Below, piece by piece: positions 24,655 to 37,145 of a DNA stretch of 64,000 bases; positions within the stretch are counted from its first letter, which is position 1, and every line of letters starts with the position of its first letter. The notes beneath the pieces were generated by a model. The model had not been told where the DNA came from. It did not search any database and saw nothing but the letters and a program-made list of their open reading frames with translations. Source of the stretch: Polytrichum commune (lineage: Eukaryota > Streptophyta > Polytrichopsida > Polytrichales > Polytrichaceae); NCBI GenBank assembly GCA_950295325.1, contig OX485804.1, positions 39,184,001 through 39,248,000 on the forward strand. The letters are read 5' to 3'. Both the position numbers and the translations under genes were made by a program.

Positions 24655-25035
24655 GACACCTATATTTGAGTGGAATGCAACATGATTTAAAGTTTAGTGT
24701 GGACACCGTAAACACATTTGTTACGATGGGATTGGACAGTGTGCTCAAAACATGTCAATCATTCTTGGTTCAATCAGTAACATCGTAATTGGGGAGACAT
24801 TCATGATTGATTGCAAAGAGAAACAAAACAAAACAAATACTTACTTCAACTTGCTATGACACTTGCATCTCGACTTCGATTTTGACATTTGGAATGACAA
24901 TATTTGTGATTCATGATTGTTGAATGGATCAGAGAAGTCCCAAACCAATTTGATAACCAGAAATTGTATGTGGAATTGGAAGCGCCCACAATACTAGGGT
25001 CCCATAGCTGGGTAAGGTAACGAGGCCTTAAAGTA
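24655..25035 (+). repeat. dispersed element family B, copy 1
   Basis: The block 'cctatatttgagtgg ... gggattggacagtgtgctcaaaa ... ttgtatgtggaattggaag' matches 60590-60950 in the same order, and partly 37600-37740 and tandem reverse copies at 46190-46960. The left end resembles that of family A, so A and B may be subfamilies. There is no coding capacity. Confidence 0.6.
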
Positions 25036-25949
25036 ACACCTTCCTTTTGGCAACACCTATTTTTCATCCTTGAACCGTTGACAAGTGAGTGTAACGGTGT
25101 CATCAAGTAAAGTATTGTTAAAAACGATTCATCATATGGATCATAAAGTACAAAATAACACCACTTTGGTCATTCATAGTAGCGGTGTAAGAAGGATGCA
25201 AGAACAATTTTGCCCAATCACAATGGCTAATCGTGATTCTATTAACAAAGAGGTGGTGTAAGAAGTGATCCACAAAAGGGGGGACAACACATTCATTTCA
25301 CATATGAACCTCACCCACAATAAAGTTGATTTGGTGGTGATTCTCACTAGCAATCCGACATCAATAGACCCCAATAGTGGAGAACAATGCCCAAGAAGTT
25401 TTTGGGCATAGTCAGTCAAGATCCTAGTGATTCTAAATCCAATTGGTTACATGTTGACATCTTCCGGTTTTGCTTTATTCATTTGAGGTATATTCTATAG
25501 ATTCCTCTTAAATGGTCGGCGATTCTCTTGAAGTCTCAAACTTCAACCACTTATTTCTCAAATTGAATTGATTCATTTGTAACTAATCGCCGGTTCTCCC
25601 CGAGTAGTGGTGGAGAGTAAAAGGTTGATTTCTTTAATTATTATTTTTTTAATAAAAAAACTTTCTAAATTTTTGTAGGTTGCATATGGATTCCCTATTC
25701 TTTGAAATTTGTTATGTAAACTCTCTATATATTTTCTAATCTATGATTTTATTTAAATAATTACTAAGCTATGTAACTCGCCATAAATAGAACAAATTTA
25801 TTAAAATGCCAATTCATAAATAAAACAACTTAACATACAGATGTTGAGACCAGTCCTGATTGATAAGGACGACCATGTCGCAGCTTAAGGTAGATCATCC
25901 CTTTAATGGCCAAGGCTAGAAATCCACATCTTTGAGTTGGGCTCCCAAC
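25036..25949. other. intergenic, no gene seen
   Basis: Nothing recognisable is coded here. The segment 25620-25830 is very AT-rich. Confidence 0.4.
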
Positions 25950-26092
25950 ACAAGAGAGAGAAGAAACGCTAACCATGTGATCATCGTGATTGGAATGCCC
26001 GTTCGACCCACCCTTGGTATTATACCCTCATGGCATAATACCAGTGGTGCAGGACTACTAACCCCTCTCGGGGTGGGCACCATAGTAACCAG
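25950..26092 (+). repeat. dispersed repeat R1, copy 2
   Basis: Second copy of the 121-253 repeat. Here two hairpins are well formed: 'tattataccctcatggcataata' (6-bp arms) and 'cccctctcgggg'. The partner block 27340-27487 follows 1.25 kb later, matching 975-1130, which follows copy 1 by 0.7 kb. Confidence 0.7.
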
Positions 26093-26181
26093 ACTGGCCA
26101 TGTGCCTGTGGACACTTAGCAATTGGGTATATTTCCTTAACTTAAGTGGGCATTTATTCTTCTATTCATCCTAATTATTAA

Positions 26182-26694
26182 TTCGCTAGTTGGCGTATTT
26201 GGGGTTTTTATGATGGTTGTGTGTTTGTTGGCAGTGGTTCGTTATTTTCTATTCTTCTTTTGTGTAGGATTATGGACATAGCGTATTGTATGGCAATAAC
26301 GTTGATTTCCTCAAATGTGTGTTTGATGTTTATCTTAGGGATTCTAAATATTACTTCAATACTCGTCATAGAGGGGATATGTGTGGTTGCCCTAGCACCA
26401 GCTGTAATGACTATTAGTGGGTCTATCTTCCAACCTCTATTGCTTATGTTGTTTATTAATGGTTTATATTTTTATGTTTTTCTGGGTATAGTATCATTAG
26501 GTATTCTATCATTGCAGTATGTGAATTCTATGAATTGTATTGTTAGGTTCTCGTTCGATTATGTCGGTGGTAGGGATTGGTATGGTAGTAGTAGTACTAC
26601 TACTAAGCTAAAGGGGGTTAGTAAAAACATGACCCTTGCAAGTGTGTTGGTTCATTCATTTCTAATGGGTCTATATGTGCCTATTTCTTGCTAA
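26182..26694 (+). other. unidentified hydrophobic open frame inside the R1-flanked segment
   Basis: The frame is open from 26182 to the stop at 26694 (about 170 codons; first ATG at 26272). The translation is strongly hydrophobic, with several potential membrane segments (for example LFSILLLC, CLMFILGILNITSILVI, PLLLMLFINGLYFYVFLGIV), and ends in a Ser/Thr/Lys-rich tail. The plus strand is T- and G-rich and poor in C, unlike other genes in the window, and somewhat like organelle genes of some protists or invertebrates. I recognise no family. It lies between the two halves of repeat R1, so it may be element-borne or chance. Confidence 0.25.
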
Positions 26695-27339
26695 GTATGT
26701 GTTGTTTATTAGCTATGCATTGTAAGGAGGAAACTTAGTGAGGGTATCTAAAACGAGCCCAAAGTTTGGCCTGTGAGACGAGCAATGTGGATAGAAATGC
26801 AATTGTGACTTTTCATGTACCTAGTATAAACACCCTATAATTACCCGGCCTTAATCTCTTTAAAGGCATGACCATCCTCTTATTGCATGTACTGTCAACT
26901 ATTCAATTGAGGCTAAGTTTTTTCCTCTTTATACATATGCTTAGCCCAGAAGCTATGTTTTTATATCAACTACATAGCCATATGTATGTGCAATAGCTTA
27001 AAGTGTTGCTTTAAGCACCCTCTACCTTACATGGTGCTAAAGTAGATTGGTTCCTTCTAAAGCATCTTCTTGCCGATTTACATGTTATCCAAGGGAAGCA
27101 AAAAACTACGATTACCCAAATTGAGCACGATGTGTTGGACCCTTCAACTGGAGCCGCACTTCCACCCCATTGTTGGTGGCAATGGAATGTCCCTAAAGCA
27201 AAGAAGAAACTTCCTTGATTTTCATTTGTAAATGTGAGCAAAATATAGTTATAAATACCTTCTCCATTGGTTAAAAAGGTTTGCATGTGTTGCGCCACAT
27301 ATAGAATGTTGTGAATTGTGGGTCTCACATTCATCTGTT

Positions 27340-27487
27340 GGGACCAATGCTTCTTTGTTGGCTCTGTCTATAGGACAGAGACTATGCATCAACTTCTATG
27401 TTTCAAGAACAAAGTTTCTAATCATTTTGAGTTCATAGTTGGACGTTACTTGTTCCTATTATTTTTAGTTCAATTTAGTTAATGTGG
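27340..27487 (+). repeat. dispersed repeat R1 distal block, copy 2
   Basis: Matches 975-1130: shared 'ggacagagactatgcatcaac', 'ttggacgttacttgttc' and 'ttaatgtggatg'. It forms the distal end of the same element as 25950-26092. Confidence 0.65.
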
Positions 27488-30400
27488 ATGATGAAACTCC
27501 TCAAGGTGTATCAACAACTTGTGAAAGTGTTTCGCCCAAGTTGGGCGCCTCCCCCTCTAAAGACTTCCTATTTTTCATGTTGAATGTGAATGCGTGTGCA
27601 CAATTTAACTACTGTAGTATGCAAGTCATGGCCCTGGCATTTATGATTTTTTTCCCTCAAAGATATTACATGTTCTTCAATCTATGTATGCACATATCTC
27701 CATGGATTGACACATACAGTGCTTATGCAATAGGGTTTAGGCTAATGCGCATAAGTTATTAGTAGTGCTTGTTATAAATCACAACTTGCTTTGGTAATAT
27801 GCAGAGGTTGTGCAATACTATTTTTTTTTAAATGAGGCAAATAATTTTTTTTCTATATGTGCTTTGTATGTAACAAGAATGTTGTCACATCCCTCAACAA
27901 CGAGAATGCATTGTCGTAGTGCTCAAAACTGCACTATATTATCCAATATATGTTACGATGTGTGCAGATGGAATGTTGTGTATTGTTCAACATGTGCAAT
28001 GTTCATAGTAGACTATGATCCGCATTGTGGGCTTTGTGAAGCGATGTTGAAATTGTGCATGATACACGCATTTAAATGCATTATAATCAATTTGGAACGT
28101 TGTATTCAATTAACATGTTGCACAAATGATGAGCATCAAAACGCATGCTATAAACGGCACCATGATACATTTGAATACATTGTACTCATTCCATAACATA
28201 TTATTATATTGAAAATATTGCATCTTACTTATTTTATATCATATTTTTGAATATTAATCATTTTGTAACATATTATTGCAGTGTACCCATTCCATAACAT
28301 ACTATTTGCATTGTACACATTCTCTAAACATAATATCATGTGGAATGTCACACAAGGTTGCATAAGGGTCGAGCATAATAATCCATCTCACAAACGGAAT
28401 TCTGAAGCCACAAAACCGAATTTCGCAAAGAAGTTAAGGAAAATGATGTTTTTCCACGTTACATGCATGTTTGTGCATAGTGCACAACCACGTTTACAAT
28501 GTGTGTTGTGTATTAAGAGAGAAAATCAATATGTGTGACATCTATGACATGTACCTTGACATTAACCCCGAAGGCATTCCTTTGCCCTGCCCCTAACCTA
28601 ACACTACCCTAAACCTAGTCTTGGGAGGTATAAACTCCATCCACTTATGAAGTTCCATGCTCCTCTTGTTACGAATACCACATAAACATCAAAATTCCAA
28701 CTTTATGCATTGTCACAACATCCCCAAGTCTTGTTGGCTGCCGATGACAACCACCTTCACGCCTCAAAAAAATCATTTGATTTTGTGCTCAAAGCATTTG
28801 CCGTAGCTTGTAACAACACACCGTTCAAATGCGTAGGCCAAATCGGGGGCCATGTCACCTCCAAACTACAAAAGAACATGGAATAAAACATGAACAAGAA
28901 CACATTGTTACAAATCATCTTACAACATGAGAGTGCAATATCTATTGAGATTTGCAACACACAACAAACAATGCCATATTTGCATGCTTAGTGACACACA
29001 CCTTGGAGGTGTGTTGTTCGTGCTATTCGGGTCTGCCCCATGCCCGGGGTGCACTCCATTGTCAAGTTGAACACCACGTGCGATAAAAAAACAAAATCTA
29101 CTTTTTACATAAAGCATGACCAAAATGGGTCAAAATTTTATCAATGTTTTTTCATGAGTAGATACACACAATATCTATTACATAGTAAAAAATGGTAACC
29201 AAATTTGATAATTTTTTTATAAAACATACCACTTCTAACTAGAATGACACATAATCAAACCAAAAAAAATACTAAAAAAATGAAGATGACTAGAAATTTC
29301 AAAGAAATATACAAAGGATATTATTAATGGTTATGTGTATGTAGGGAAAAATACCATAATTTTAAAAGTTATTTATGGTATATAATAAAGGGTAGCAAAC
29401 TTTTATCGCATGTGGTTATGAAACATAAGGGGGTGTGATCGCCCCGAGGTCCCATGCAATCCCACATAATGCAAGATATTGAAAAGCACGTGATAGCTAC
29501 ATTGCTAATATCATGCTTGCCATGGTACCAAAACCTACACAATAACTTGACCAACATCGACCCAATATTTCTTGTCGATTTCCGCAACCTACATCTTCAT
29601 GCGCCAACATCTTTTGACAAATGTGGCAAAAATGTCGAGCATGTAACCCATATGGAAATGTAGCATGGATTCAACATTTAACGAGCATTTGTTGTGTATG
29701 ATTTGTAATGACCAATGCCCATCGCAACAATAGGGCACCACCAATATCTTCATGTTTGGACTATACTATCTAAAATTGTTATTCTCTCATGTCTCCACCC
29801 ACTTCGCTACTTTTGTGTGCTCATCTCCAACATTGGTTTGTGTCCCGAAGGTGCAGTGAGCAACAAAAACAATTCCCCGTGTTGTCTTATGTCCACTCCA
29901 ACCCGCACTCTAATCAACACAAAAACCAAATGCATACACTTTAACTTCAACTTTGGGAGCAAGAATTTTTAAAACACATTTTTTGCTGGCAAAGTGCATT
30001 CCCTATGGCCATGTCCTCGGAAAACACGAATTTGTCACATGGATCTTTAGGCGGGCATTTCAACTTTGTAAGCGTTCCTTTAATCTTGCATGACACACAA
30101 AAATCATGGCAAATGTAACAACTCTAGATTGTGCACAAAACCAACAACTTATGTTGGAGTTGAAATTACTACAGTTTTTGCACGAAGCTTATGAGATTGT
30201 CATCCTCTCCATTCAGACGATGATGAGCATGAGGGGAACGTGTGTTTGCATATGGTGTGTTGAAAGAGCCATTTGCAATAACCTCACGACTCACTTCAAG
30301 TGTAATATTTTGCACCTCTTGAAATGCTGAAAATCACCAATATTGGTATGGACATTCATATCTCCAATAGATCATGATTTGTTTGCCACAGACATTGTAG

Positions 30401-31934
30401 AGGCAGGTACAACATTTGCACCCACACCATCTATAATGTTTGTGATGCGCCTATCCTCAAGGCTAATAATGTCTTCAAAGGTTAGAAAAGAACAAAAGAA
30501 GAAACCCCCAAACCCTAACAAACAAGTGCACTAATACAACTTTAATCATAGTCACACCCTAAAGAAAGGACTAAACAAAGCGGTTTGGGCATTGTAAGAA
30601 ACCATAGGAAGCACAATGACAACGAAATGAATGGCAATGGGTACTAAACCATGTGAGGTGCGGTGAGACAACATCAATTGCAGTGCGTACACTATTAATG
30701 GCAATCACATAACCAAGAAAGACAACAAAGTGATAGACACAATTCAAATAGTGTGAGGAAACACATGATGGCAATAATGTAACGCTATGAAGGCGGAATT
30801 TATGCAAAAATTGGTAGTAAAACATGGCCAATTTGTGAATATGGACACTTACGATTGAAAATTTAGGGAAAGGTACATGTTACAAGCTACCTAGAATAGC
30901 ACATGAGTTGTTGATGTAACTCCGATGGTAAGGTACTTCCAGTCCACACACTTTGGTGATGCTTTGTGGCACACTTTGTGGTGATAATGGAGTGCCCTCA
31001 ATGTATTAAATGGGTAAGAAGACTCCAAACACCCACCATGGCGAGTTGCGCATTCCAATCAACTGAGTGTTACATGAGAGCACAACACCAAATCAACCCA
31101 TCTCGTTGTACCACTAAGGACCCTCCAATATGCAATCTTTAAAGAAATTTGCAACATATGGCGTCCATGCATTTGCAATTTTAACAATCGATCGGAAATA
31201 AAACAAACCATTGTAGTCTCACAAAATCATTACTCTACAATCAGAGGGAAATGATTCACGTAAAGATCCTTGTGAAAATTGAAAGCGCATAATGAGGAAA
31301 GTTGCTCATTAGGTTATGGCTAGAGATGATATGTGTGATGTAACACATTGGTGATAGGATTATGCATGGTGGCATTGGGGGCAATGACGATGGTTCTCAC
31401 CCCCATGGCCCCAAGGTTACATGAGTTCATGCCTTGCGCCACCGTAGAACCAGTTGAACCTGTGTGGAATCTACCAATTTTTATAGTTGACGGGGTTGCC
31501 ATTATGGCGTTCGCAAGGGTGGGGCTAGGTTGGGGTGTACGGAGGCCCATGGGTGTTGTTTCGTGGTGGGGCCGTTGCTGCAAGCTGTCATGTCCAATTG
31601 TAGGGAGGTTGGCCATACCTTTTAAGAGATTGAGGCCGGGTAATGTTAAGGTTATGAATATGCTCAATGACTCCCTTTTTCAAATTTATTGTTGGCTCCT
31701 AGATTGCTCAAGAGACCGTGCCCGCTCATTTGCATTCCAATACGGATGTGTTGGTTCAAAGGTGAACAACCATCAGAGATTATTAGGATATGCCCCTACT
31801 TGTTTAGTTCATTAGGATATGTCATCAAATACTGACAAGGGAGGAAAACCAAGGTCCGCCTTTAGGATAGGTCATCTGAAATGCAGATAGCAAACTGGAT
31901 GGCAGATAGCAAGTTGAACCTAGCAATGAATAAA
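27488..31934. other. gene-poor repeat-like DNA
   Basis: No protein family is recognisable in either strand. There are short degenerate local repeats around 28110-28340 (recurring 'cattccataacatattatt'). A more GC-rich island at 31350-31640 is open in both directions (155 codons plus, 115 codons minus) without a domain. The whole looks like old transposable-element DNA. Confidence 0.45.
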
Positions 31935-32470
31935 TGTGTAGAGAAGTAATGCTTCTTAATTGTTCACGTGTGCGCATTTTGCAGTAAGTACTACGAATGC
32001 TTCGAGTGGCAAGAGAAAATTGTTGCATACGAGCATACCTTTCATCCATCCAACACAAAAACTTGATCCTTATAGGATTGTGGTTGATTCATGTCAAATG
32101 ACTTTGATTAAGTTGAGGCCTTTGAAACTAAATTTGGTGTCAAGTAAACTAAAAAACCAACCTAAAAATTGTACACTATTTCAATATTCTTGTGTTGGAT
32201 GAATGAGAGATACATTTGTGTGCAACGACTCATATATGTGTAGAAAAGTGATATTTCTTCACTATTTACACGTTCACATTTTGCACTAAGTATTGCCTTG
32301 AATGCTTCAAGTGGCTAGAGAGATTTGTTGCATACAAACGTACCTCTCATCCATCCAACATAAAAACTTGATCCCTATAGGATTGTGGTTGACCCATCTC
32401 AAACCACTTGGACTAGCCTAATTTGGGGTCTTTCAAGCTAATTCAGGTGACAAATTAATTGAAACAAGTA
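31935..32470 (+). repeat. tandem duplication containing a small TIR element
   Basis: Two units offset by about 300 bp begin 'gtgtagagaagtaatgcttctt' (31937) and 'gtgtagaaaagtgatatttctt' (32238), and both continue with 'cgaatgcttcgagtggc' or 'tgaatgcttcaagtggc'. Inside, 32037-32212 is bounded by 'ttcatccatccaacac' and its inverse 'gtgttggatgaatgagag'; the same short element occurs in reverse at 59420-59580. It is a MITE-like sequence of about 170 bp. Confidence 0.65.
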
Positions 32471-33699
32471 ATTTGTGGATTACATACGCATGTAAAATGA
32501 TTAAGAGATATGCATGTATGTGATAATCCCCTCTCGCCACTTTAAGGCCTGGGGCGAAACAACCCATACAATGGTACCTTGGAGGCAAAGTTGCAATCAT
32601 CCAACAAGGAACCAATATATGGGTTGGTTTGCCCTCCCCACTTTAAGTGAATTGGTTTTAATAGGGAAATGGGCATGTTGTTAGGTTTTCATTGGGACAT
32701 TGGCATTTGGAGAGGGTAAGAGCTTGAAGAGAAGAAGCCTTCTCATGGGCAAAAAAGAGCCTCTTACACACACTTGGTCACTCAAGTCCACTTTACACTT
32801 GAGAGCGTACACTTTTTACCGGGCTTACAACACATTGATATCGCCATGATGGATCCTGTGTGGAACACCTAGGACAAACCATCAGTCAAAATCCTAAACT
32901 ATCTCATGGAGGTTGCGTAGAAATGTCATGAGTTCAAGCTCTTGTTTGCAGGCCCCAAGCCAATGGACCTTCAAGTCTTTGTTGGCTTGTTACCCACTTG
33001 TTAGGAAATCATTGCATTCTCCTATTCATATCTTAATTTGAGTATACCCACTTCACATTTGATCAAACTATTGAGAGCTTGAAGGTTGGTCATGCTCTTC
33101 AAGCTCTCACCAGTTTGAGGTTTGGAACTTTGAATAAAAGGTTGTTGAATCTCCCAACAAATTGCAGTTTCAAGCTCTGAACTTGAGCTCTGGGTTAATT
33201 GTGGAAGCTCTCAAGGTGAAAGCTCAAGTGTCAAGCATGTGCACAAATGCATGAGGCTTGCAGCCTATGGAAGGACTCGTTGCTCAGAACTCTCAACTTG
33301 TCTAGGGTAAAGAGGGCCTTGATGGGCCTTGTGGGAGACTGGGCCTGTGGGACTTGAAAGTTGTTATTGTACTTATTAGACTGCCATTCAATTTGTTGAA
33401 ATAACCTCACACATACAGACTTGATGCTCTGAACCTGGCAAGGGAGTGGAACTATTGGTGATCAAAAGCTTGCCTCGGAAGGCCTGAAACTAAGTTGGGC
33501 CAAGAATGCAAGAATGTCGCTCAAAAGTAAGTGTGGAGTGAGGAGAGACGTGTACAGAGGCGTAGTGCGCAAGCCTGGCACAAGCGGAAAGTGCAAATTC
33601 CACTGGTAAAGTGACCTGATAAAGGTGGGAGCCCCATTCAAAGATACCACCGGAACTATCTGCATGGCATTTACATCAAGGAGTAAAGAGGATACAGAA
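32471..33699. other. intergenic, no gene seen
   Basis: The region 33030-33330 has many repeats of 'gagctt/aagctc'-type words ('ttgagagcttgaagg', 'aagctctcaagg'), a local low-complexity pattern. No coding region is recognised. Confidence 0.4.
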
Positions 33700-34690
33700 A
33701 CTGTTTTACATGACATCCACATTCACCAAAGTCTTTTGTACAGACTCGTCAACCAACTCAAATGCTTCAGGACAGTTCTCCTTACAAAATGGACCCTCAC
33801 TGTAAGCACCACAACAAAAAGTGTCTCCAGAGTTCAAGGTGCTTTTTGGTCCTAGTTCTACGTATACAAGGAGGGAAAGGAGGGAAAGCTCTAGATTGTG
33901 AGACGGGTAAGCCATGATAGTAGGGTTTCTACATATTACAGCGAGCCGACCAGCCACCCACGGCCTGAGCTCTTCCAATGTACCAACCATCACAGGCAGG
34001 TATCGGGTATCAGCAGCAGCTATTGCTCAAGAGTCCATAACGAATTCCTAGAAACAATCAAGAGCTGCTGATGACAACAAAATGTGGAGCAGTGGTAGGT
34101 ATACAAAGTAAAACTCCCAGGGTGTTCGCATGTAATCACACCAAGCTCACATAGTGGAAAGAGCCTACAAATAAGATGGGCGCACTACAGGTGAACATAG
34201 CAACCTCGTTCTTGTGCCTTGTCCTCTACAATGGGCTCCACATTTTATTTGCCAATGCAGCAGACATTGAATTAACAACCTGCTTGCATCTTCCGATGGC
34301 ACAAATCCAATAAACGTTTTGATTGTCCATACTATGTGCCCCCTGCAATCAAGGAAACACTGATGTAGTCAACAAATAGAAAGGCCACTTCGCCCAGATA
34401 TCTGCACATACTTAGACTCGGTAATCATCAACTTGGGAGCATGACATAAGATTGGTAACCAAGTCAACTCTTCAGGCACGTTCCTCGCATGGCTCTGACA
34501 TAAAGCTTCCAAAGCTGCAAGTTTCTGACACAAATGAGGGATGCCCATTGCCTTCCCACAAGGACAACAAATGGTTTTCACCTTATTTCCCTTGACTTAC
34601 CTGAATACATGTTCCATTTCCCACAAAGGCCTCTCTACACTGTGAACAAGCCAAATTGGCATAACAAATCCCTACGTCTGCACTACATCA
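33700..34690 (-). other. coding-like fragments downstream of BASS1, unidentified
   Basis: On the minus strand several short open segments are bordered by good splice-like sites: around 34690-34600 (Cys-rich, ACSQCREAFVGNGTC, ending CAG|GTAAGTC), 34345-34230 after 'ttgattgcag', and 34040-33940 (TRYLPVMVGTLEELRPW). The frames cannot be joined with certainty, and I recognise no family. This could be a broken gene, an unknown gene, or 3' flank of BASS1 with chance frames. Confidence 0.2.
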
Positions 34691-35075
34691 AGCAGACTGT
34701 TGGTCAGTATCCGACAAGTTATGAGTGAATCAGTGCAAAAAACACGTCCTTTGTAATATATAAGAAGTCGTAGCTTACAGATGAAGATACTCGAAAAAGA
34801 TATGAGAATCATCCTTCCAGAGGCTGAACTGGTTCTTCCTTCTATGGCTCGAGCAAAAAAAAAAAACAGGGAAGGATTGGAAAACGCTATGGTTCTCTCT
34901 CCCTCTCTCTCTCTGCAAAGGTTGGTATGGATCGAGTGACCGTCCCACATTGACCCCAAGACCGACCGGTATAAGAAAGAATATGCATGAGTGGCAGGTC
35001 CCGACAACTAAATGCTATGCAAGGAACTGTCTGGGGTGGGGATAAGGTTGACTTGTTCATCATATTCCTCTGTTC

Positions 35076-36335
35076 CTACTCCTTGAAGTCATCCTTGTCG
35101 TCAGCTGGGATAGCTCTATTTCTCCAGAACACAGCCAAAGCACTACCACCGAGCGCCATGAACACCACGCTCACAGCCGAAGGCACAGCCACCAACGGGT
35201 TGCTGAAATGTTTTTGAGCCAAAAGGAACCCAAGAGCCGAGCTCTGCATACCGCACTCGATGGATATCGTCCTGGATGTGGATTCCCCGAAGTTGAAAGC
35301 CTTGGACATCCAGTAGCCCAGAAGAAAAGCCGCTGCATGCAAGATGGCAACTGGAATAATAAGCTGAGCTCCTTGAGCCACAAGGACTTCACTCACTTGT
35401 CCAATGGGGGAAGCACATAGCAACGTGGTCATCACCACTCCCACCAATGGAGTAACCGTGATGATCTTCTCAGTGAATTTGGGGAACATCTCATGTGCCA
35501 ACACTCCCACCACAGTTGGCATCAACACCACCTGGAATGTGCTCACAGCGAGCCCTACCGCATCCACGGGCACCAATTGCCCTGCAAGAAGCTTGGTCAA
35601 CAACGGCGTCATAAAGATAGCCCCGATGGTGGAAGCCGTGGTCATCAACACAGACAAAGCCACATTGCCTTTAGAGATGTACGTGGCCACATTGGATGCC
35701 TGCCCACCCGGGCAACATGACACAAGGATCAATCCAGTTGCCAAAGGCGCAGGAAGCTTGAGTGAAAGCGCAATCAGGAACCCCAGCACAGGCTTAATCA
35801 AATACTGCGCTATGAAGCCCACTCCCACCGTCCATGGGTTCCGCAACGTCCTCCGGAAATCCTCGAACGTCAAAGTGAGCCCCATGGATAGCATAAGGAA
35901 GCCCAAACACAACGTGAACAGGTCCGTCTGCAACCACGTCACGGCCGACGGCTTGTAAATCCCAATAAACGTCCCCAGAATCACCCACACCGGGAACATC
36001 GTCGTCAACACATCCACCACCTTCTCAAACGTGTTCAGCTGCCGCACCTGGGGTACCGATACAATATCACTCCCCCCTTGCTCACCAACCCCGCTCACCT
36101 CCGCCCGGCACACCAAACTCCTCGCCTTCTTCCCCCCCGACACCCCAACCCCAACCCCAAACCCTAACCCCACCCCCATACCCAAACCCTTGCTGCTCGC
36201 CACCACGCGAGCTGCAGACGCCCTGGACATCGCCATTGTCGCCCTCACCATCTTCCCCTTGCTCACGCTCTCCGCCCGCCATGCCAATCCTGCCCCGCAA
36301 ACGGCCGCGGCCCTGGCTGCCACCATGCTCGCCAT
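35076..36335 (-). CDS. BASS1: plastid BASS1-type sodium/metabolite cotransporter
   Basis: Intronless ORF; from Met at 36335 it encodes 419 residues. An in-frame upstream Met at 36509 would give 477. The later start is preferred because [12 protein letters not shown] begins a typical plastid transit peptide, while the 58-residue extension is Arg/Cys-rich and unlike the family. The mature part has about nine hydrophobic segments: [34 protein letters not shown], the conserved [92 protein letters not shown], and ends DDKDDFKE, as in Arabidopsis BASS1 rather than the pyruvate carrier BASS2. It sits in the chloroplast envelope; the substrate of BASS1 is not settled. A piece of its 5' flank is duplicated at 39050-39215. 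Confidence 0.9.
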   Translation of the reverse strand: MASMVAARAAAVCGAGLAWRAESVSKGKMVRATMAMSRASAARVVASSKGLGMGVGLGFGVGVGVSGGKKARSLVCRAEVSGVGEQGGSDIVSVPQVRQLNTFEKVVDVLTTMFPVWVILGTFIGIYKPSAVTWLQTDLFTLCLGFLMLSMGLTLTFEDFRRTLRNPWTVGVGFIAQYLIKPVLGFLIALSLKLPAPLATGLILVSCCPGGQASNVATYISKGNVALSVLMTTASTIGAIFMTPLLTKLLAGQLVPVDAVGLAVSTFQVVLMPTVVGVLAHEMFPKFTEKIITVTPLVGVVMTTLLCASPIGQVSEVLVAQGAQLIIPVAILHAAAFLLGYWMSKAFNFGESTSRTISIECGMQSSALGFLLAQKHFSNPLVAVPSAVSVVFMALGGSALAVFWRNRAIPADDKDDFKE

Positions 36336-36557
36336 TGCCACAAGCGGTGAATTGAAGCAAGAGCAAGCGCGGTGGGAGGTGCGAGAGCGAGAGGGAGAGG
36401 CTGGGGGCTGGGAGGGCGACCTCGTAACGCAAGCCCTGTGTGTTGTGCGGTGGGTTTTCCAGCGAGACACACAAAGCGCGAGACAGAGTGTTGGGCCGGG
36501 GGTGGGCAAGGGGTACGAAGCGGAGAGCGTGGTGCATGGGAGTTAAAACCCACGGGA

Positions 36558-36760
36558 TTAGGGCTGACGGAGGACGGTTCTAGATGGAATGGGCGTGGGC
36601 TGGGCTGGGCTGGGCTGGGCTGGGGCTATGCTACGCTGGCCACCCTATCCATCTGGTCACGCCTTGGTCACTAGTATATTAAGCAAAAGGCTGACTGCCT
36701 GCCCCGGTAATAAGGTGAGTTATGTAAATGTCCCTCGCTTTTGGTGGACTAAAAAAGTTG
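36558..36760 (-). repeat. BASS1 5' flank, duplicated at 39050-39215
   Basis: This stretch immediately upstream of BASS1 matches 39050-39215 in order: 'gacggaggacggtt' and 'tgatggaggccggtt', 'accctatccatc' in both, 'tatattaagcaaaaggc' and 'tatattaagctaaaggc', then 'gtccct'. The two copies are 2.5 kb apart with MITEs in between. Confidence 0.75.
36596..36626 (+). repeat. short tandem repeat (GGGCT)n
   Basis: About six copies of the pentamer 'gggct' lie upstream of BASS1. The paralogous flank at 39050-39215 lacks them, so the array arose after the duplication or was lost there. Confidence 0.9.
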
Positions 36761-37145
36761 TATGTGCCACGTGTCACGATGGGATTGGAGCTAAGTTATG
36801 TGTGCAGACTCTAGAGCTTGTTGGTCTACATTGATTTAGGACTCTAGACTAAGGGCTAGTTAAGTCTACGGTGAATGAAGTGCCTCGGTTGAGAGTTCTA
36901 GGGGGATGGAGCACTATGATTGGCTATGAAATGGGTTCTTCACCACCCAGGGTTTACATTCGGTGGAGAACTTCAAGCATGGATGTCACCCTGGCAACAT
37001 CTTTTTTGTTAGGGGAGTTCTCTGGAGGTCAACTTTCGTTGGGTGGAACGCACTCCAGTTTTGCCCGTTCATTTCATCACATACAAGACATCGACTCCTA
37101 TCAAGATTGTTGTGGGTTGGTCATTATCCATGTGTGGCCATGTTG

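Noticed and set aside
26182-26694. Assignment of the hydrophobic ORF to a mitochondrial NADH dehydrogenase subunit
   Set aside because: Hydrophobicity and T/G bias fit, but no subunit-specific motif could be seen, so no name was given.
31348-31815. 155-codon ORF in a GC-richer island
   Set aside because: It is open on both strands, has no domain, no splice context and no repeat partner with conserved frame. I treat it as chance.
35404-35958. 184-codon plus-strand ORF inside BASS1
   Set aside because: Exact antisense shadow of the conserved transporter coding sequence.
36031-36546. 171-codon plus-strand ORF opposite the BASS1 start
   Set aside because: It is antisense to the transit-peptide and leader region of BASS1, Pro/Thr-rich from GC-biased codons, and has no domain.
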